64,000 nt of DNA, from NCBI RefSeq assembly GCF_021026295.1, contig NZ_JAJNDA010000009.1, positions 186,001 through 250,000 of the forward strand, given 5' to 3'. The stretch is from Actinomycetospora soli (GTDB lineage Bacteria; Actinomycetota; Actinomycetes; Mycobacteriales; Pseudonocardiaceae). The number at the start of each line of letters is the position of its first letter. Positions within the stretch are counted from its first letter, which is position 1. A model generated the notes under the pieces. It had not been told where the DNA came from. It worked only from the letters and a program-made list of their open reading frames with translations, and did not search any database. This document shows positions 42,773 to 51,372 of the stretch, one piece after another. The translations under genes were made by a program, and so were the position numbers.

Positions 42773-43675
42773 TCAGGCCGCCCGACGTGACCGGAGCACG
42801 TCGAGCATGGCGGCGGTGGCGGGCGCCGGGTTCGGCAGCGTCAGCGCCTCGATGCGCCGCACGACGCGGGGACGCAGCCGACGCAGCACCACCCGGCGTC
42901 CCATCTGGTGCACGGCGAGGTCGGGCACGAGCGCGACGCCGACACCCGACTCGACCAGCCCGCTGACCATCGGGAAGTCGTCGGAGTCGAACGCGATGTT
43001 CGGGGTGTAGCCCGCCGTCGCACACATGTCGACGAGCTGCTCGCGGCACAGGCTGCCCGCGTCCCGGATCCAGGCGGCGTCGCGCAACGTGGCGACGTCG
43101 ACCTCGTCGGTCGGTCTCAGCGTGTCCCCGACGGCGGGGTGCCCGGCCGGGAGCGCGACGTTCACGGCGTCGTCGAACAGGAACGTCGACGTCAGCCCGT
43201 CGGCGTCGAGCGCCGGGCCGGGCACGTAGCCGAAGGTGATGGCCAGGTCGAGGTCACCGTCGCGCAGTCGGTCGGGACACTCGTCGGGTTCGGCCAGCTC
43301 GAGCGAGAGCCGGACGGCGGGGTGGCGGCGCCGGAACTCCCCGATCGCGCCGGGCAGCAGGCGGGCCCCCGCGCTCGCGAACGACGCCAGACGCAGCCGG
43401 CCCGCCCGCAGGGCGGTGAGGTCGGCCACCTCCTCGGCCGCCCGCGCCAGGCGCCCCGCGACGACCTCCGCGTGCTCGACGAGGAGCGCGCCCGCCTCGG
43501 TGGGCAGGACCCCGCGCGCATGGCGCACGAGCAGGGGCGTGGCCGTCTCCCGCTCCAGGGCCGCGACCTGCTGCGACACCGCGGACGGCGTGTAGCCGAG
43601 CTCCGCGGCCGCGGCCGTCATCGACCCGGCCCGCACGACCGCGCGCAGGGTCAGCAGGCGCCGCGGGTCGAGCAT
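42773..43675 (-). CDS. LysR-family transcriptional regulator
   Basis: A 300-residue LysR protein: N-terminal helix-turn-helix (GSMTAAAAELGYTPSAVSQQVAALE) and a periplasmic-binding-like effector domain. LysR proteins normally control a divergent gene. Here the divergent neighbour is only the small 80-residue gene, and catalase is convergent, so catalase is not an obvious target. No pair of redox cysteines like those of OxyR is placed convincingly. Target and ligand are unknown. Confidence 0.88.
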   Translation of the reverse strand: MLDPRRLLTLRAVVRAGSMTAAAAELGYTPSAVSQQVAALERETATPLLVRHARGVLPTEAGALLVEHAEVVAGRLARAAEEVADLTALRAGRLRLASFASAGARLLPGAIGEFRRRHPAVRLSLELAEPDECPDRLRDGDLDLAITFGYVPGPALDADGLTSTFLFDDAVNVALPAGHPAVGDTLRPTDEVDVATLRDAAWIRDAGSLCREQLVDMCATAGYTPNIAFDSDDFPMVSGLVESGVGVALVPDLAVHQMGRRVVLRRLRPRVVRRIEALTLPNPAPATAAMLDVLRSRRAA

Positions 43676-43738
43676 GCAGCAGAGCTTAAGCCCGCCCCGT
43701 GAACTCGTCGCTTCTCAGAACGCCCGGCCGCTCGGAGC

Positions 43739-43981
43739 ATGGACGGTGTGAAGCGCTGGAGCGGATTCGCCCGGTTCTGGGCGGAGCAGAGGGAGATGTC
43801 GGAGCGCCTGAGCCTCATGGAGCGCCCGTGGGAGGAGCGGTTCCTCCACTGGGCCTGGGAGGACGGCGAGATCGTGCTGCACGGCGAGCTCCTGCCGTCG
43901 CGGAAGCGGCGCATGTCCACCACCCGTGGCGGGTGGTGCCGGCGCGCGGCGGGCCGACCGCTGCCGCACCCGCCGCGCTGA
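43739..43981 (+). CDS. Small conserved-looking hypothetical protein
   Basis: A basic protein of 80 residues with the phrase RPWEERFLHWAWEDG and later TTRGGWC. From memory, similar short Trp-rich proteins are found across actinobacteria next to unrelated genes. GTG 43748 is an alternative start with better spacing from GGAGC. The stop codon lies in the first bases of the 49-bp palindrome at 43979. No function is known to me. Confidence 0.6.
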   Translation: MDGVKRWSGFARFWAEQREMSERLSLMERPWEERFLHWAWEDGEIVLHGELLPSRKRRMSTTRGGWCRRAAGRPLPHPPR

Positions 43982-44027
43982 CGATGCGGCGTTGCTGCCA
44001 CTGGATGACAGCAACGACGCTTTCCTG
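43979..44027. repeat. 49-bp palindrome, 19-11-19, subtype A, inverted degenerate copy
   Basis: The right arm CAGCAACGACGCTTTCCTG (44009-44027) is identical to 4516-4534. The loop CCACTGGATGA (43998-44008) differs by one base from the reverse complement of the loop at 4505-4515. The left arm has diverged in its outer half and overlaps the stop codon of the preceding small gene. Confidence 0.85.
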
Positions 44028-44042
44028 CTACGAGGTGAGGGG

Positions 44043-44327
44043 TCAGCCCGACGCGAACGGGTCGTGCTCGGCGAGCAGCTTGTCCAGGCGCGCCTGGTCG
44101 ACGCGGCTGAGGATCGTGCCCTCCTCCTGGCGGTCACGCACGACCTTCGCGAGCGTGAAGGCCGACGTGACGCACCACAGCAGGCCGACGGCGAGGAAGC
44201 CGCGGACCCAGCCGTCGACGGGCAGGTAGACGAGGCCGACGCCGAGGGCCAGCAGGGAGGCGCCGAACGAGAGCGCGGCCTGGGCGGCGAAGGCGGCGGT
44301 GACGGGACGGGCCGGAGCGGTAGCCAT
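44043..44327 (-). CDS. YiaA/YiaB-type two-helix membrane protein
   Basis: A 94-residue protein with two hydrophobic helices (about residues 8-34 and 38-62) followed by AFTLAKVVRDRQEE and a charged tail. This is the YiaAB two-helix domain, found in small inner-membrane proteins of unknown function. It is convergent with the small hypothetical gene, with the 49-bp palindrome between them. Confidence 0.75.
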   Translation of the reverse strand: MATAPARPVTAAFAAQAALSFGASLLALGVGLVYLPVDGWVRGFLAVGLLWCVTSAFTLAKVVRDRQEEGTILSRVDQARLDKLLAEHDPFASG

Positions 44328-44356
44328 GCCTCCGAACCGTGCCGGGCGACCCGGCG

Positions 44357-44971
44357 TCAGGAATCCGTGGTGCTACTCAGCCCGACGAGCAGGGCCGTGA
44401 ACGGCACGCGGCACTCCGCGCGAACCCGCTCCACGTCCTCCGGCGGCGTGCGCGCCAGGAGCTGGCCCGCCGCGCTGAGCATGCCGAAGACGACCCGCGG
44501 CAGTGCGTCGCCGCCCCAGATCGGGATCCGGCCGGTCCCGCGCAGCGCGCCGAGCATGTCGGTGAGCAGCCCGTAGGAGTACTTCGCCTCGTACCGCTGC
44601 AACGTGTCCCACCCGAGCGCGAGGGGCGCCTCCCGGAACACCAACGCGCCGTACACCGGCTCCGAGCAGGCCCGCAGGAACTGGTCCAGGGCCGCGACCA
44701 CGCCCGCACCGGGGTCCTCGCACGCCTCGAACGCCGCGCGCGCCGCCCCGCTCTCGGTGTGCTCGAGCTCGTCGAACAGCGCCTCGAAGAGCCCGGTCTT
44801 GCTCGCGAAGTGGTGGTAGATCGCGCCCTTGGTGACCCGGGCGTCGGCGGCGACGTCGTCGAGCGACGTCTGCGCGAACCCGCGCTCGGTGAACAGCCGG
44901 GCCGCCGCGTCCAGCAGGGCGCGCCGGGTCGCCCCGGTGTACTCCCCGCGACGGCTCTTGACCTCGACCAC
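44357..44971 (-). CDS. TetR-family repressor divergent from a P450
   Basis: A 204-residue TetR protein: N-terminal helix-turn-helix (ARLFTERGFAQTSLDDVAADARVTKGAIYHHFASK) and an all-helical ligand domain. GTG 44971 is the chosen start. It is divergent from a cytochrome P450 gene, and a perfect 6-5-6 palindrome lies in the gap, so it probably represses both itself and the P450 and responds to a small lipophilic ligand. Confidence 0.88.
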   Translation of the reverse strand: MVEVKSRRGEYTGATRRALLDAAARLFTERGFAQTSLDDVAADARVTKGAIYHHFASKTGLFEALFDELEHTESGAARAAFEACEDPGAGVVAALDQFLRACSEPVYGALVFREAPLALGWDTLQRYEAKYSYGLLTDMLGALRGTGRIPIWGGDALPRVVFGMLSAAGQLLARTPPEDVERVRAECRVPFTALLVGLSSTTDS

Positions 44972-44998
44972 GACGCCGAAGCATAGTCTGGGTCAGTC

Positions 44999-45015
44999 AC
45001 ATACCCCGAGTATGT
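44999..45015. promoter_or_regulatory. Putative TetR operator, ACATAC-N5-GTATGT
   Basis: A perfect 6-5-6 inverted repeat, AT-rich against its surroundings, in the 76-base gap between the divergent TetR and P450 genes. Size and position fit a TetR operator. Confidence 0.6.
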
Positions 45016-45047
45016 TCCCGACGACGGGTCGGTGAGAGGTGGTCGGT

Positions 45048-46397
45048 ATGGTCGCGTTCCTGGTCGACGGTGCCCGCAGCGGTGTGCCGTCCACACCCGC
45101 CCTCGCGGTGCGGTGGGGTCTCTCCCACGGCCTGCTGCGGCGTGCGCTCGCCGCCCGGGCGCGCGCGGGCAACCGCGACGCCCGGCTGCTGCGCGATCCC
45201 GCGCTGCAGGCCGAGCCGTGGGAGCACTACCGCGAGCTGCGTCGCCACCGCCCGTTCGCGCAGGGCCCGATGGGGCGCGTGACCGCGCACCACGACATCA
45301 CCACCGCGGTGCTGCGCAGCGACGACTTCGGGGTCGCCGACCGCGACCAGGTCTTCCCCGCCCCGGTGCGCCTGGGGATGCGGCTCATCGGGCCGCGCCG
45401 CTACGCGAGCATCGACGACGCCCCCTCGATGCTCGCCGTCGACCCGCCCGACCACGCCCGCTACCGCCGTCTGGTCACCCGCGCGTTCACCGCGAAGGCG
45501 GTCGCCGCCCTGCGCACGCGCACCGAGGAGATCACCTCCCGGCTGCTCGACGACCTCGAGCCGGAGCTGCGCCGCGGGTCGGTCGACCTCGTGTCCCGCT
45601 TCTCCGCCCAGGTCCCGGTGACCGTCATCGCCGAGATGCTCGGCGTCCCGCCCGAGCGGCGTGACGACCTCCTCACCTGGGGCGACGGCGGCGCCGCGAC
45701 CCTCGACCTCGGACTGCCGTGGTCGCGGTACGCGACCGCCGAACGATCCCTCGCCGCCTTCGACGGCTGGCTGCGCGACCACCTGCGCGCGCTGCGGTCG
45801 AACCCGGGCGACGACCTGCTCTCGCGGCTCGTGCAGGTGGCCGACGACGACGGGTCGGGCCTGACCGAGCAGGAGCTCGTCGCCACCTCGATGCTCATCC
45901 TCGCCGCCGGGTTCGAGACGACGGTCAACCTCATCTCGAACGGCACGCGGCGGCTCTTCGAGCACCCCGAGCAGCGGGCCCTGCTCGCCGAGCAGCCCGA
46001 CCTGTGGTCCAACGCCGTCGACGAGATCCTGCGCCACGACTCGCCGGTGCAGCGCACCGCGCGGCTGGCCCGCCGGGACACGGAGGTCGAGGGGGTGCCG
46101 ATCCGCCGCGGCGAGATCGTGGTGACGGTGCTCGGTGCGGCCAACCGCGACCCCGCGGTCTTCACCGACCCGGAGCGCTTCGACGTGGGCCGGCCGAACG
46201 CGCGCGACCACGTCGCGTTCTCCAGCGGCATCCACTACTGCCTCGGCGCCGCGCTCGCGCGGATGGAGGGCGAGGTGGCGCTGCGCGGCCTGTTCACCCG
46301 CTTCCCGGACCTGGCGCCGGCGGGCACCCCGGAGCGTCGGCCGACGATCATCCTGCGCGGCTGGAAGCGCCTCCCCGTCGGTCTCACGCACAGCTGA
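45048..46397 (+). CDS. Cytochrome P450
   Basis: A P450 of 449 residues. The I-helix oxygen-binding motif AGFETT, the K-helix ExxR (EILR) and the haem-cysteine loop FSSGIHYCLG are in order. It is a soluble bacterial class I type needing a ferredoxin and reductase, which are not adjacent. The substrate is unknown. ATG 45048 has AGAGGTGG upstream; GTG 45039 is possible. TetR control is likely from the divergent gene and the palindrome between them. Confidence 0.92.
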   Translation: MVAFLVDGARSGVPSTPALAVRWGLSHGLLRRALAARARAGNRDARLLRDPALQAEPWEHYRELRRHRPFAQGPMGRVTAHHDITTAVLRSDDFGVADRDQVFPAPVRLGMRLIGPRRYASIDDAPSMLAVDPPDHARYRRLVTRAFTAKAVAALRTRTEEITSRLLDDLEPELRRGSVDLVSRFSAQVPVTVIAEMLGVPPERRDDLLTWGDGGAATLDLGLPWSRYATAERSLAAFDGWLRDHLRALRSNPGDDLLSRLVQVADDDGSGLTEQELVATSMLILAAGFETTVNLISNGTRRLFEHPEQRALLAEQPDLWSNAVDEILRHDSPVQRTARLARRDTEVEGVPIRRGEIVVTVLGAANRDPAVFTDPERFDVGRPNARDHVAFSSGIHYCLGAALARMEGEVALRGLFTRFPDLAPAGTPERRPTIILRGWKRLPVGLTHS

Positions 46398-46449
46398 CGC
46401 ACAGGGTTCGCCCAGCCCGGGCGAATCGGGCGGTGCCACAGTGGGCGTC

Positions 46450-47181
46450 ATGAACGCAGCAGTGCGCGCCGAGCTCCGGCGGCCCGACGGCAGCCCGGTC
46501 CGTGCCCTCGTCGTCGACGACGAGCCGACGCTCGCGGACCTGCTCTCCATGGCCCTGCGCTACGAGGGCTGGGACGTCCGCAGCGCCGGCGACGGGCTGG
46601 GCGCGGTGACCTCGGGGCGGGAGTTCCGCCCCGACGTCGTCGTCCTCGACGTCATGCTGCCCGACATCGACGGCTTCGAGGTGCTGCGCCGGCTGCGGGC
46701 CGACAACCCCGACGTGCCGGTCCTGTTCCTCACCGCCCGCGACGCGGTCGAGGACCGGGTCGCCGGGATCACCGCGGGCGGCGACGACTACGTGACGAAG
46801 CCGTTCAGCCTCGAGGAGGTCGTCGCGCGGCTGCGCGGGCTGCTGCGCCGCGCCGCCGTGGCGACCGCCGTGCGCGGCGACGCCGGCCTCGTCGTCGGGG
46901 ACCTGACGCTCGACGAGGACTCGCACGAGGTGTTCCGCGGCGGCGACCAGATCGACCTGACCGCCACCGAGTTCGAGCTGCTGCGCTTCCTGATGCGCAA
47001 CCCGCGTCGCGTCCTGTCGAAGGCCCAGATCCTCGACCGGGTGTGGAACTACGACTTCGGCGGCCAGTCGAACATCGTCGAGCTCTACATCTCCTACCTG
47101 CGCAAGAAGATCGACGCGGGGCGGACGCCGATGATCCACACGGTGCGCGGGGCCGGGTACGTCCTCAAGCCCGCCGGGTGA
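46450..47181 (+). CDS. OmpR-family response regulator
   Basis: A 243-residue two-domain regulator: a receiver with acidic pair DDE, phospho-acceptor Asp in VVLDVMLPD and conserved Lys in VTKPF, then a winged helix (TATEFELLRFLMRNPRRVLSKAQILDRVW). ATG 46450 is chosen. Its stop overlaps the kinase GTG start in GTGA. The type resembles the TcrA/TrcR/MprA group of mycobacteria. Confidence 0.93.
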   Translation: MNAAVRAELRRPDGSPVRALVVDDEPTLADLLSMALRYEGWDVRSAGDGLGAVTSGREFRPDVVVLDVMLPDIDGFEVLRRLRADNPDVPVLFLTARDAVEDRVAGITAGGDDYVTKPFSLEEVVARLRGLLRRAAVATAVRGDAGLVVGDLTLDEDSHEVFRGGDQIDLTATEFELLRFLMRNPRRVLSKAQILDRVWNYDFGGQSNIVELYISYLRKKIDAGRTPMIHTVRGAGYVLKPAG

Positions 47182-48722
47182 TCGGAGTGCGCTTCCTGCG
47201 GTCCCTGCAGGCCCGCATCGTCCTGACGACGATGGTCCTGCTCCTCGTCGTCTGCGCCGTGGTCGGCGTCGGCGCCGCGCTCTCGCTGCGGCACTACCTG
47301 ACCCAGCAGCTCGACCAGGAGGTCACCCGCACCATCGGCTTCGTCGCCGACCCGCCCGACGGCGCCGACGGCCGCCGCCCGCCGCCGCCGGACGCCGGGA
47401 GCGGCTTCGGCGGCGGGGACTCGACGACCAGCCGCATCGAGGTCCGCAGCGTGGACGGGCGGGTGGTGTCCGCGGTCGCGCTCGGCGGCTTCCGCGGCTC
47501 CGACCTGCCGATCGCCCTCGACGACGTGGCCCCGGTCCTCGCGGTGACTCCGAGCGGGGGCGGCGCCCCCGGCGACCCCGACGATCCCGACGGCGAGTCC
47601 ACCCGGCCCCGGGTGGAGACGATCGACCTGCCCGCGCTGGCCTCGTCGTACCGGCTCTCGGCCCGGCAGACCGACGACGGATCGGTGGTCTACTTCGGCA
47701 TCTCGACCGGCCGCATGGACGCCACCGTGGGCAGCCTCGCCGTCTACGAGACGATCATCTTCGGCGGCGGGGTACTCGTCGCGGGCGTGGTCGCCGCCTT
47801 CGCCACACGCGCGACCCTGCGGCCGCTGCACCGGGTCTCGGCCACCGCCCGGCGCGTGTCGGAGCTGCCGCTCGGGCGCGGCGAGGTCCAGCTCGAGGAC
47901 CGTGTCCCGGCGGCGGACGCCGACCCGCGCACGGAGGTCGGGCAGGTCGGCGCGGCGTTCAACCGGATGCTGGACCACGTCGCCCGCTCGCTGGCCGCCC
48001 GGCAGGAGTCCGAGACCCGGGTGCGGCAGTTCGTCGCCGACGCCTCGCACGAACTGCGCACCCCGCTGGCGGCGATCCGCGGCTACTCCGAGCTCGCCCG
48101 CCGTCGGACGGGGGAGATGCCCGACGAGGTCGGGGCCATGCTCGAACGGGTCGGCTCGCAGACCGAGCGGATGACGCTGCTCGTCGAGGACCTCCTGCTG
48201 CTGGCGCGGCTCGACGCCGGCCGCCCGCTCGCGCGCGAACCGGTCGACCTCGCACGGGTCGTCCTGGACGCGGTGAGCGACGCCCACGCCGCGTCCCCGG
48301 AGCACCACTGGGCGCTCGACCTGCCCGACGACGAGGAGCCCGCGGAGGTCATGGTCATCGGGGACCCCGAGCGGCTGCACCAGGTCGTGGCGAACCTGCT
48401 CGCGAACGCCCGCACGCACACGCCGGGTGGCACGAACGTCGTCGTCGAACTGCACCGCGCCGGCGACGAGGTGCGGCTCGTGGTGCGCGACGACGGGCCG
48501 GGCATCGCGCCCGACCTGCTGCCCCACGTCCTGGAGCGCTTCGCCCGCGGGGACGCCGGCCGGGCCCGGGCGACCGGCTCGACGGGCCTCGGGCTCTCCA
48601 TCGTCTCGGCGGTGGTCACCGAGCACGGCGGCACCGTCGAGGTGACGAGCGTGCCCGGCGACACCCGGACCACCGTCGTGCTGCCGGCGGCCCCGGTGCG
48701 TGCCGAGCTGGCGCTGCGCTAG
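47178..48722 (+). CDS. Sensor histidine kinase
   Basis: A 514-residue membrane kinase: a first transmembrane helix (residues 10-33), an extracytoplasmic domain of about 150 residues with Gly/Pro/Asp-rich linkers, a second helix, HAMP, the dimerisation box FVADASHELRTPLAAIRGY with the phosphorylated His, and an ATPase domain with N, DDGPGIAP, FARGDAG and STGLGLSIV. GTG 47178 overlaps the regulator stop, so they form one signalling unit. The signal is unknown. Its stop shares the CTAG tetranucleotide with the convergent small gene. Confidence 0.93.
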   Translation: MIGVRFLRSLQARIVLTTMVLLLVVCAVVGVGAALSLRHYLTQQLDQEVTRTIGFVADPPDGADGRRPPPPDAGSGFGGGDSTTSRIEVRSVDGRVVSAVALGGFRGSDLPIALDDVAPVLAVTPSGGGAPGDPDDPDGESTRPRVETIDLPALASSYRLSARQTDDGSVVYFGISTGRMDATVGSLAVYETIIFGGGVLVAGVVAAFATRATLRPLHRVSATARRVSELPLGRGEVQLEDRVPAADADPRTEVGQVGAAFNRMLDHVARSLAARQESETRVRQFVADASHELRTPLAAIRGYSELARRRTGEMPDEVGAMLERVGSQTERMTLLVEDLLLLARLDAGRPLAREPVDLARVVLDAVSDAHAASPEHHWALDLPDDEEPAEVMVIGDPERLHQVVANLLANARTHTPGGTNVVVELHRAGDEVRLVVRDDGPGIAPDLLPHVLERFARGDAGRARATGSTGLGLSIVSAVVTEHGGTVEVTSVPGDTRTTVVLPAAPVRAELALR

Positions 48723-49009
48723 GTGTCGAGCCTGGCGAGGAGCCGGTCGAGCTTGGCCTCGACGCGGTCGAGGCGGTCCCCGAGCTCGGTCAGGGTGCGG
48801 AAGGCGGTCGCGTCGGTGTTGAGCACCGCGTCGAGGCCGGACATCCGCACCGGCGACCCGGGGACGCGGGAACCGTGGCGCTCGGGTTCGAGCACGGCGC
48901 AGTAGAGCTCGTTCACCCGGTAGTCGAGGAACGAGAGGATGTCGCCCACCGACACCGCGTTCCCGTACTGGCTGCGGACGCGGTCGCGCAGGCTGAGGTC
49001 GTCGTCCAT
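48719..49009 (-). CDS. Small hypothetical protein with C-terminal coiled coil
   Basis: A 96-residue acidic protein ending in a heptad-like helix (ELGDRLDRVEAKLDRLLARLD). No motif or membrane segment is seen. It is convergent with the histidine kinase; both stop codons are read from one CTAG. It is not recognised. The codon bias is compatible with a real gene. Confidence 0.6.
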   Translation of the reverse strand: MDDDLSLRDRVRSQYGNAVSVGDILSFLDYRVNELYCAVLEPERHGSRVPGSPVRMSGLDAVLNTDATAFRTLTELGDRLDRVEAKLDRLLARLDT

Positions 49010-49155
49010 GCCGGTGACCTTAAGTCACATCGACGGGTCTCCGGCTGCGGTGATCGGGTGATCGCCCCGCTGTGATCGTCGCTCGTTCGTGCCGCCCGGT
49101 AACGACGCCACTGTCCCGACCGCTAAGTGGGCAGCGTCGTCGGGGGAGGATCACC

Positions 49156-50787
49156 GTGGGATGTCGGGTCCGGGTGCTGGGAGCGCTCGTCGTGGTCGCG
49201 CTGACCGCGGGACCGGTGGCGGTCGCGGCCGCCGCGCCGGTCCCGGCCGCACCCGCCGTCGGGACGGCGGCGGAGCCCCCGCCGGTGGCGCCGCTGCCCG
49301 CCGCGACGGCCGTCGAGCCGAAGGTCGAGCGCGAGGCGCTCGGGGCGCCCGCCCCGTCCCCGGACTCGGCCGACGCGCGTCAGGCCTCGAGTCCCGACCC
49401 GCTCAAGCTCGTCGCCGTCAGCTGGACCGGGCCGACGCCCGACCTGATCGAACTGCGCAGCCGCCTGGCGAACGGCACGTTCGGGGCGTGGACCCGGGTC
49501 GACCCGGTGGACGCCGAGCGGGACGGGAAGCGGGCGGCCGTCGCGAGCAGCGAGCCGGTGTGGGTCGCCGACAGCCGGGAGGTCCAGGTGCGGGCGGTGG
49601 ACGACGGGGCGCCCGCGACGGCCCGGATGGCACTCACCTCGATCGACCCGGCGACGACGACCAACGACGCCCGCGCCGTCGCGGCGTCCACCGCCAGCCC
49701 GGGCCGGCCGGCGGTGGTGACGCGGGCCCAGTGGGGCGCGGACGAGAAGCTCATGACCTGGCCGCCGGAGTACACCCCGACGGTGCGGGCGGTGACGATC
49801 CACCACACCGCGGGCACGAACGCCTACACCGCGGCCGACTCCGCGGCGATCGTGCGCGGCATCTACGCCTACCACGCGAAGACCCTGGGCTGGGGCGACA
49901 TCGGCTACAACGTGCTCGTCGACCGCTTCGGCACCGTGTTCGAGGGCCGCAAGGGCGGGCTCGACCGCCCGGTGATCGCGGCGCACGCGGGTGGCTTCAA
50001 CCGCGAGACGTTCGGCATCGGGATGATGGGCGACTTCACCTCCGTCGCCCCGCCCGGCGCCCAGATCGAGGCGACCGCGAAGCTCGCGGCCTACAAGCTC
50101 GGCGGGCTCTACCGCGACCCCCGCGCCACCGTGTCGCTCACCAGCGCCGGCGGCGGCACGTCGAAGTACCCGAAGGGCCGGGTCGTCACCCTGCCCACGG
50201 TGTTCGCGCACCGCGACGTCGGCGCCACCGAGTGCCCCGGCAACACGGGCGTCCGGTCGATGCCGACGATCCGGGACCGGACGGCTGCACTCGTCGGGGA
50301 CCTCTCGGCCAACCCGATCCGCACGAAGTGGCTGGCGCAGCGCAGCGTGCTCGCCGAGCCCTCGGTCGTGGAGAGCGCGACCGCCCAGAACGCCCGTGTG
50401 ACCCGCTTCTCCGGCTCCGGCGGGGCGGTGTACTGGTCGTCGGGAACCGGGGCGTGGTCGGTGATCGGCGAGATCAACCGCCGGTACGACGCGCTCGGTG
50501 CCGCGTCCTCGCCGGTCGGGCTGCCGACGTCCGACGAGCGCCGCACCCCGGACGGCCGGGGCCGGTTCTCCCAGTTCACCGCCGGTTTCGTCTACTGGAC
50601 CCCGCAGACCGGCGCGTGGCCGGTGCGCGGCGGCATCCTCTCCACCTGGGCGGCGGCCGGCTACGAACGGTCGACCTACGGCTACCCGCGCTCCGACCAG
50701 TACGCGGTGAGCGGGGGCGTGCGCCAGGACTTCGAGCGGGGGTCGCTGTTCCTGCCGACCGGTTCGTCGGCGGCGCGGCGGGTCTGA
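49156..50787 (+). CDS. Secreted N-acetylmuramoyl-L-alanine amidase (PGRP) with LGFP repeats
   Basis: A 543-residue protein with a signal peptide (ending AAAAAP near residue 27), a Pro/Ala-rich linker, an amidase_2/PGRP domain (VVTRAQWGAD, VTIHHTAGTNAY with a zinc His, GYNVLVDRFGTVFEGRKGG, and HRDVGATECPG), then LGFP-like repeats (GLPTSDE, GYPRSDQ). LGFP repeats anchor proteins to mycolyl-arabinogalactan walls. It should cleave peptide stems from peptidoglycan in the envelope. GTG 49156 is fixed by GGGGGAGGA upstream. Confidence 0.93.
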   Translation: MGCRVRVLGALVVVALTAGPVAVAAAAPVPAAPAVGTAAEPPPVAPLPAATAVEPKVEREALGAPAPSPDSADARQASSPDPLKLVAVSWTGPTPDLIELRSRLANGTFGAWTRVDPVDAERDGKRAAVASSEPVWVADSREVQVRAVDDGAPATARMALTSIDPATTTNDARAVAASTASPGRPAVVTRAQWGADEKLMTWPPEYTPTVRAVTIHHTAGTNAYTAADSAAIVRGIYAYHAKTLGWGDIGYNVLVDRFGTVFEGRKGGLDRPVIAAHAGGFNRETFGIGMMGDFTSVAPPGAQIEATAKLAAYKLGGLYRDPRATVSLTSAGGGTSKYPKGRVVTLPTVFAHRDVGATECPGNTGVRSMPTIRDRTAALVGDLSANPIRTKWLAQRSVLAEPSVVESATAQNARVTRFSGSGGAVYWSSGTGAWSVIGEINRRYDALGAASSPVGLPTSDERRTPDGRGRFSQFTAGFVYWTPQTGAWPVRGGILSTWAAAGYERSTYGYPRSDQYAVSGGVRQDFERGSLFLPTGSSAARRV

Positions 50788-50798
50788 GTTCCCGGATG

Positions 50799-50847
50799 CA
50801 CGAAGGGCCCCTCCGGCCGAGGAGATCGACCGGAGGGGCCCTTCGTG
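50799..50847. terminator. 18-bp perfect inverted repeat, bidirectional terminator-like
   Basis: Arms 50799-50816 and 50830-50847 (CACGAAGGGCCCCTCCGG and its complement) enclose 13 bases, just after the amidase stop and before the convergent DUF1918 gene. Confidence 0.75.
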
Positions 50848-50924
50848 TACGACGAGGCCGGCCGGCGGTGGGCGCCCACGGCCAGTCCATCCGGACGACG
50901 GTGTCCTTCGCCGCCCGGGACGGT

Positions 50925-51260
50925 TCAGCGCTGGAGGCGGTCCGCGATCTTCGCGGCCGCGTCGGCCACCGTGCGGGCCGCCCGCCCGGTGACGTCCTCG
51001 GCGGTCGCGCGCGCCTCGCCGGCCAGCTCGGTCGCCTTCTCCGACGCCCGGCCTGCCGCCTGGTCGAGACGTTCCCGGACCGAGGGCGGCTCGATGGTGG
51101 CGTCGGGACCCGGCGTCAGGATGGTCTCGTCGCCGTTGTCGTAGCGCACCCGGTAGGGCGGGCCGTCGGTGCCGAGGACACCGACGATCGTGCCCGTGCG
51201 GTCGGGGGCGTCGACGGAGTTGGCGTGCAGGGTGATCCGGTCACCGACGTTCGCGCTCAT
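50925..51260 (-). CDS. DUF1918-domain small protein
   Basis: A 111-residue protein: residues 1-55 are the DUF1918 beta-barrel (MSANVGDRITLHANSVD, GTIVGV, PPYRVRYDNGDETI), and the rest is an Ala/Arg/Glu helix. The domain is widespread in actinobacteria without a known function. ATG 51260 has GGAAGGA upstream. A GGTGA-N16-GGGTAC site 35-60 bases upstream resembles a stress-sigma promoter. Confidence 0.85.
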   Translation of the reverse strand: MSANVGDRITLHANSVDAPDRTGTIVGVLGTDGPPYRVRYDNGDETILTPGPDATIEPPSVRERLDQAAGRASEKATELAGEARATAEDVTGRAARTVADAAAKIADRLQR

Positions 51261-51296
51261 GACGCTGTCCTTCCGCGAGGTGTCTCGACCCGTGGA

Positions 51297-51323
51297 GTAC
51301 CCCGTGCGGCCTCGAAGATCACC
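51297..51323 (-). promoter_or_regulatory. Candidate SigB/SigF-type promoter for the DUF1918 gene
   Basis: On the minus strand GGTGA is followed after 16 bases by GGGTAC (51297-51302). The -10 fits the GGGTAY stress consensus, while the -35 is only partial. It lies 37 bases before the start codon. Confidence 0.35.
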
Positions 51324-51328
51324 GGACA

Positions 51329-51364
51329 CACGCAGGGGCCCTCCGGACGGAGGGCCCCTGCGTG
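51329..51364. terminator. 17-bp perfect inverted repeat after the Clp gene
   Basis: Arms 51329-51345 and 51348-51364 (CACGCAGGGGCCCTCCG and its complement) with a two-base centre lie nine bases beyond the Clp stop. The arm resembles the hairpin at 50799, so the DUF1918 gene is flanked by two related hairpins. Confidence 0.7.
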
Positions 51365-51372
51365 GTCGTGGA

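Noticed and set aside
42773-43675. OxyR control of the catalase gene by the LysR protein
   Set aside because: The genes are convergent, not divergent, and no OxyR-like redox cysteine pair is convincing.
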